Source: Tolypeutes matacus (taxonomy: Eukaryota; Chordata; Mammalia; Cingulata; Chlamyphoridae). From it: a stretch of DNA of 64,000 bases. The position numbers were made by a program, and so were the translations under genes. The first letter of the stretch is position 1. Every line of letters starts with the position of its first letter. The notes beneath the pieces are model-generated. The model ran no database searches. It was not told the DNA's origin and saw nothing but the letters and a program-made list of their open reading frames with translations. Below are positions 59,121 to 64,000 of the stretch, piece by piece. The DNA is taken from assembly GCA_026826555.1 (NCBI GenBank), contig JAKSZT010038768.1, positions 62,001-126,000 of the forward strand, in the 5' to 3' direction.

Positions 59121-59580
59121 AGAATATTCTTAAATTTTTAAACTGCAGAGAAGTTGAAAAATCCAACCGTGTGCTCAATATATCCTTGGCCTGGGGAAAA
59201 TGACTTGTGATCAGAGTATCTGTAACTAGCACACAGCAGTGATGAGTTGTCAGGTGATGGAGGTGAGCATAGATCACTGAGGATGTCAAATGAGAAAAGC
59301 AAAGGAGGAAGGAATGACTGAGCATATCGGAGTTATCAGCAGTACTCTCAGCACAAATTGTTTAATTTCTCCAGCTCTTGAAGATTTGTGGTTGACTTGT
59401 TCAAGCACAGGTCCAAGATCTTGTTAGCTAAAGTAAGTGATTGTGGTGAAAAGATGTCCTTTCTATTCTGCATATGATACAGGCATTTACCCAGTTCTTT
59501 ATGTTCTAAATGACACACTTATTTCACCTTGAATAAAAAGTATAATTTTCCTATCATTTAGAAAATCACACAATTCAGTC
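59121..59580. other. Nongenic DNA downstream of copy A
   Basis: No gene or named repeat seen. Confidence 0.45.
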
Positions 59581-59900
59581 AGTCAAATCCTAATGTTTAT
59601 TTAATTCATAACCTGCATACCATGTGAGGTTGAACTTTAAAAATTAAAAGAATAATATTTGGAAATTGATCAGGGAGTTTTGGACATAGTTTTAGGTAGA
59701 GAAATGTAAAGAGAAAACCAAGTATGTTTGACCGTGATAATGTGGAATATTTTAAATGCAATTCATATTCTGATCGATCTAATTTTTGTATTTGTGAATC
59801 ATACAATAGAACATATTGCTTTATATTTGATGCAATGTATGTATCTGTTACTAAAAACTGCAGCTTGGAGCAAAAAGTAACTGTCAATAAATGTTTTTCA

Positions 59901-60539
<639 letters not shown>

Positions 60540-61929
60540 CTACTCTTCACTTCTACTGCAACCGTCCATGTATCTGATTCACTTTAACCTGTTTAATTCT
60601 ACTCTTTCCTGAGGAAACATCCTTGGATTCCCTGTGTAGGTCAAATTATCCTGTTTATGTTTGTAGCAACATGAATCTTGTATTCACACTGAGAATTCAA
60701 TTTATAATAAGTAATGTGGTTATCTGATTAAAGGGTTTTCTTCTCTTAAATGTGTTAGATCCATTAACACACAGAGGAGTACTGGAACTTAAACTTTAAT
60801 ATATATGCTAGCATGTATTCTATCAAAATATAAATAACATAGAAATTTGAATGAAGAAAAACATATCTAAAACAGCATAATTATGAAATAGTAAACTTGC
60901 TTTTTTGTTTGTTTGTTTTTGCTATACTATTCTCCATATTATGTTTCTGGCTAGACAGCTTAATTCCTGGCTTTTGTTTTCCTAATATAGTAACAAAATG
61001 AAGATATAATGCTAGGAGTCCTGATACTATATTGGATACCACTTTGGAAGTCAACATAAAGGAGGGACTGACCGGGCTTGAGTAGGAATGTCTTTATAAC
61101 TTAGCAGCAGTTTCAACCCACTATATGCATCGTGTAGTGCTTAGGGAGGAAGGAAACCTGGAGAGGATTGGTCTTGTGGACTGCCAACATCTCCATCTAG
61201 CCATAATCATCAATTCACAGTACAGGGCTGTTTATCCTAATGGGATTATGTGAATTGAGCCAGGGGGAATCTGAGAATTGAAACTTTGGGACAGACACCT
61301 AATTACTTAACTCAGATCCATTATGACTTGGCCCAATGGAAGATGCTGAGACATGAATGATACCAGGAGAATGGGTTAGTTAGGACAAAAAATGTCTGGG
61401 AGTGGTTTCAGCATCCCAAATTAAGTTTACAGGGGCAGAAATTCCACTCACTGAGGAAATAAAGGAACTCATTTTCTCACAAGTGATATTGAAACCTGGG
61501 ATACCTCTCACAGCAAACTTATCATATTCAAGCCCAACAGGGTCACCATTGATAACATGACACATTGTAACAGAGGCAGGGACAAGACAAAAAATAAGAA
61601 AGGACTTAGCACCTCAGAATGAGCTGGCTTGTGGAATGGCATAGGTCTAGATATACTTAATGTCTACAGTCATTATCATGTAGCTGAGTTGAGATAATTC
61701 ACATCAAACATGTACCTCTCTCCTGATTGGATCACAAGAATATTCACAGTTAAGCTATGATATTGAATCAAATATTTCCTGTTTCACTGAATCAGTGGGG
61801 AAAGCACATGCTTTAGTGATCAGATCTAGAGTCTGCAACTTAAATCTACAAGAACAACCACCACTTCACTTTCACCACCCTTTTACTGGGTCCTGAGCAC
61901 AGGGATAAAACCATTAATGAGAATGGAAA

Positions 61930-62160
61930 TCTTCACTCACAGGGGATTAGAATCACCTGGGATTTTAAACATTGCTGATTCCTGGACCTACCACCCAGGA
62001 GAGATCAGATTAAGTTGCTAAAGGGCCTTTCTAGTCATAGTGTAGTCTAGGAAACAGAAGCAACACTAACAACTGGGCTCCTGATAGAAATCAAGACATT
62101 CAGGAGAGCCCAGCACTTAGGGTGGAAACCAGAATTTTAAAAGATCCCCAGATAATTTAA
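61930..62160 (+). mobile_element. MER5A-like DNA transposon relic
   Basis: AGAATCACCTGGGATTTTAA and GATTCCTGGACCTACCACCC match the 5' part of the common mammalian hAT element MER5A, recognised from memory. A shorter remnant (AGAATCACCCAGGGGATTTT) occurs at the same place in copy C, about 48,233. The insertion therefore predates the duplication. Confidence 0.6.
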
Positions 62161-62189
62161 TTCATATTCAAAATTGAGAAGTCAAGGCC

Positions 62190-62410
62190 TAAGCTAATCC
62201 TGCCCAAAAGAAACATATTGCAAGCCACATGTATAACTGTAAAGTTTCTTGTAAACCCATTACAAAAAGTATTAGGAAACAGGTAAAAATTATTTTTAAT
62301 AACTTACATTTCACCTCAATATATTCAAAACATTAACATTTCCACTTGTGGCATTAGTCACATTTTGAAGTTCCATAGCCACCAGTGGCTACAGCATTGG
62401 ACAACAGAAT
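62190..62410 (+). mobile_element. hAT-like MITE relic
   Basis: Complementary ends: CCACATGT near 62,226 and TAGCCACCAGTGGCTACAGC followed by ATTGGACAACAGAATTCTA near 62,378-62,415. Copy C has CCACATGTGGCCGCATATCA and ATATTGGACAGCACAGCTCT at 48,305-48,370, a shortened version of the same relic. Confidence 0.55.
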
Positions 62411-62606
62411 TCTAGGGCATGACTTGATTGAAAAAGCCCAGCCAAAACAAAGGTAGTTCTAATCTATACTTAGAAATAAGAAACAGTTGATATTGGAGCA
62501 GAGAAATTTTAGGTACAAGAATGCAACTAATAGTTTACAAAAGCCTTTGCAAGAGTCAGTTTAAGGGCCTTTTATGGGTTGGGGATGAGAGTTTTAGATT
62601 CTTTAC

Positions 62607-62901
62607 CTTGGAACTTCAGCATCCATAGGTTCCTCTGTAGAATAGTTCTCAGGTGAGGCTCCAATTCTCTGGTCTTGGAAACCAGCTCCCTCACTTTCAA
62701 CTTGGGCTTGATGTCACTCTTCTGAAAGACCACAGGACATAAGGGGCATAAAAAAGCCTCCCCATGGGGCTCCTTCCTCAGTGACTTCATGCAGTGCAGG
62801 CAGCAGACATAGCCACATTTTAGGTATATGGGATTTTCAAGATAAGCCAGACAGACAAGGAAGTTACCTGCTTCTTTAAAGTGCTCAGCTATGACCACTA
62901 T
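62607..62901 (-). pseudogene. RING exon of copy A
   Basis: Acceptor TTTCCCCCCAG before 62,901, donor AAG/GTAAAG at 62,601-62,607. The exon is open throughout. The family start codon is ATA (62,890-62,892): IAEHFKEAGN where MAEHFK is expected. The RING is VCLAYLENPIYLKCGYVCC...FLCPLC. The first ligand of the usual CPVC pair is Phe (FLVC); the other cysteines of the atypical RFPL4 ring remain. The linker ELVSKTRELEPHLRTILQ and the exon end MLKFQ match the family. Confidence 0.87.
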
Positions 62902-63193
62902 CTGGGGGGAAATGTGCATGATAACAGGGTTTCCAAGAGTTAAATAACAATATACCTTTTGCATCTTTCATTTTACATTCCTAGAGAAATTATCCTACCT
63001 TATATATGCAATTCCTAGCACTGATAATGAAGATAATATATAAATACATATACAAAGACTTTATGGCCCTGACTTCTGATATTTGAAGTGCTAGTTGGAA
63101 TGAACACTGTGATTCAATATTCAGCTTTAAATTTAGGAAGTGAAGAAAAAGAAAATGAATTAAAAGAACTAAAATATGAGAAAAATACCTCAC

Positions 63194-63248
63194 CTCCACT
63201 AGGGTTTCCTCTGCCTCCAGCAGCTTCCACCAACAGCTCAGATCTGGG
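63194..63248 (-). other. Noncoding first exon of copy A
   Basis: Inferred from position: about 30 bp after the TATA box to a consensus donor GAG/GTGAGG at 63,188-63,194. The equivalent donor is GTGAG in copy C (49,710-49,714) and lost in copy B. The start is estimated from TATA spacing. Confidence 0.6.
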
Positions 63249-63270
63249 GTGAAATGCACAGACCAGGGGC

Positions 63271-63280
63271 TTTTATAAAG
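63271..63280 (-). promoter_or_regulatory. TATA box of copy A
   Basis: CTTTATAAAAG on the minus strand, preceded by AGGGTCCCTC-type sequence conserved in all three copies (GAGGGTCCCTCC at 49,801 and GGAGGGTCCCACC at 54,337). Only copy A keeps a canonical TATA. Confidence 0.65.
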
Positions 63281-64000
63281 AGGGTCCCTCCACCTACCTC
63301 ATTCATATCCAGCCCTTCCCCTTTAATTCAATCAGATTTTGATTTAATTTCATAGAAATTAGTGTCTTACTTATGATTTAGAGAGGTTAGGATAAACAAA
63401 AGAGAACATTTTATCCTGAGAATTTTTTTTTTCTTAATATGGGCAAAATATTTCCTTATTTTCATTGCAAATGATATCTACCTGTTATTTCTGGTGATGA
63501 TAACATTCGGAATTAGGACAGAAATATTTTAAATGAAATATTTGACATCAATATAAATTCTTATGAAAATGATAGAACTATTTTCAAATACTTTTGGCTC
63601 ACAAATAAAACCTCCTCATCTTTAGATCAAGGAAAGTAATTAAACTTACCCAGAAATCTTTCCTAAGGTCACATTCACAAGATCAAATTCACTTATTTAA
63701 AAGGGATTTTTCTCCATAAATGCTTTAGAAGCTTGAGTAATAAAATGCCAGACTCTTTCAACAGTAAGCCAGTCAAATTACTATTTTTTAAAAACACGTG
63801 AATAATACCTAACTTTCCAGTTTAACCATTTTTAAGTGTCCAACTCAGTGGAATTACTTACATATATAATGTTATGCTGTTATTAACACCATTCATTTTC
63901 AAAATCAGTAACTGCCGATTTTCCCTGCCTCCCACAGCCTCTGATAACCTGTAGTCTTCTTTCTGTGCCTATTAGTTTTTATTTTTTATTTTTTAGTATT
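63281..64000 (-). other. Upstream flank of copy A
   Basis: No gene. 63,320-63,680 aligns with 49,840-50,200 upstream of copy C (for example CAATCAGATTTTGATTTAAT with CAATCAAGTTTGATTTGATT, and ATCTTTAGATCAAGGAAAGT with ATTTAGATCTAAGAAATTAA). The last 200 bp look like an L1 3' UTR (CTGATAACCTGTAGTCTTCT). Confidence 0.55.

Overview
The window is mammalian nuclear DNA, most likely from a xenarthran. The main clue is several short tRNA-derived SINEs of the DAS type, best known from armadillos, lying among abundant, mostly dead LINE-1 (L1) copies. I infer armadillo first and sloth second; this rests on recognition by eye, not a database search. There are no operons or bacterial features, and I see no intact protein-coding gene. 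One 100-base run of N (9,377-9,476) is an assembly gap.

Layout. 1-7,300: L1 debris on both strands with two SINEs. A plus-strand L1 is split by a processed retrocopy of a C11orf24-like mRNA (1,376-2,964). It has a 15-bp target-site duplication, an oligo(A) tail, one in-frame stop and no start. 7,300-9,376: AT-rich DNA with one hAT-like miniature transposon. 9,477-16,302: a minus-strand L1 interrupted by a second, younger minus-strand L1 (perfect 15-bp target-site duplication) that has lost its reverse transcriptase. 16,303-19,330: plus-strand L1 pieces. 20,600-25,600: a decayed minus-strand ERV-L retrovirus (protease, RT, RNase H, integrase, dUTPase order), interrupted by a full-length 164-nt U1 snRNA retrocopy. 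26,314-32,162: a decayed plus-strand gammaretrovirus-like provirus with two LTRs. 33,236-45,062: an old minus-strand L1 into which a 7.9-kb, full-length but dead L1 is inserted (14-bp target-site duplication).

45,641-64,000: a tandem array of decayed RFPL4-like genes, all on the minus strand. RFPL4 proteins carry an N-terminal RING and a C-terminal B30.2/SPRY domain; in mouse, Rfpl4 is an oocyte protein linked to ubiquitination and cyclin B. Copy A (59,901-63,280) keeps a TATA box, a noncoding first exon, splice sites, an open RING exon and a SPRY exon with two TGA stops. Copy C (46,238-49,800) keeps its ATG and natural C-terminus but has breaks. Copy B (53,411-54,330) keeps only a decayed RING exon and promoter remnant. 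A fourth fragment, copy D (32,745-32,935), lies 13 kb away beyond the large L1. Introns, 3' UTRs and upstream flanks of these units also align with each other, so this is segmental tandem duplication, not retroposition.

Nothing here looks like a new functional system. The most informative features are the RFPL4-like pseudogene array, the retrocopies with datable target-site duplications, and the internally deleted L1 nested in another L1.
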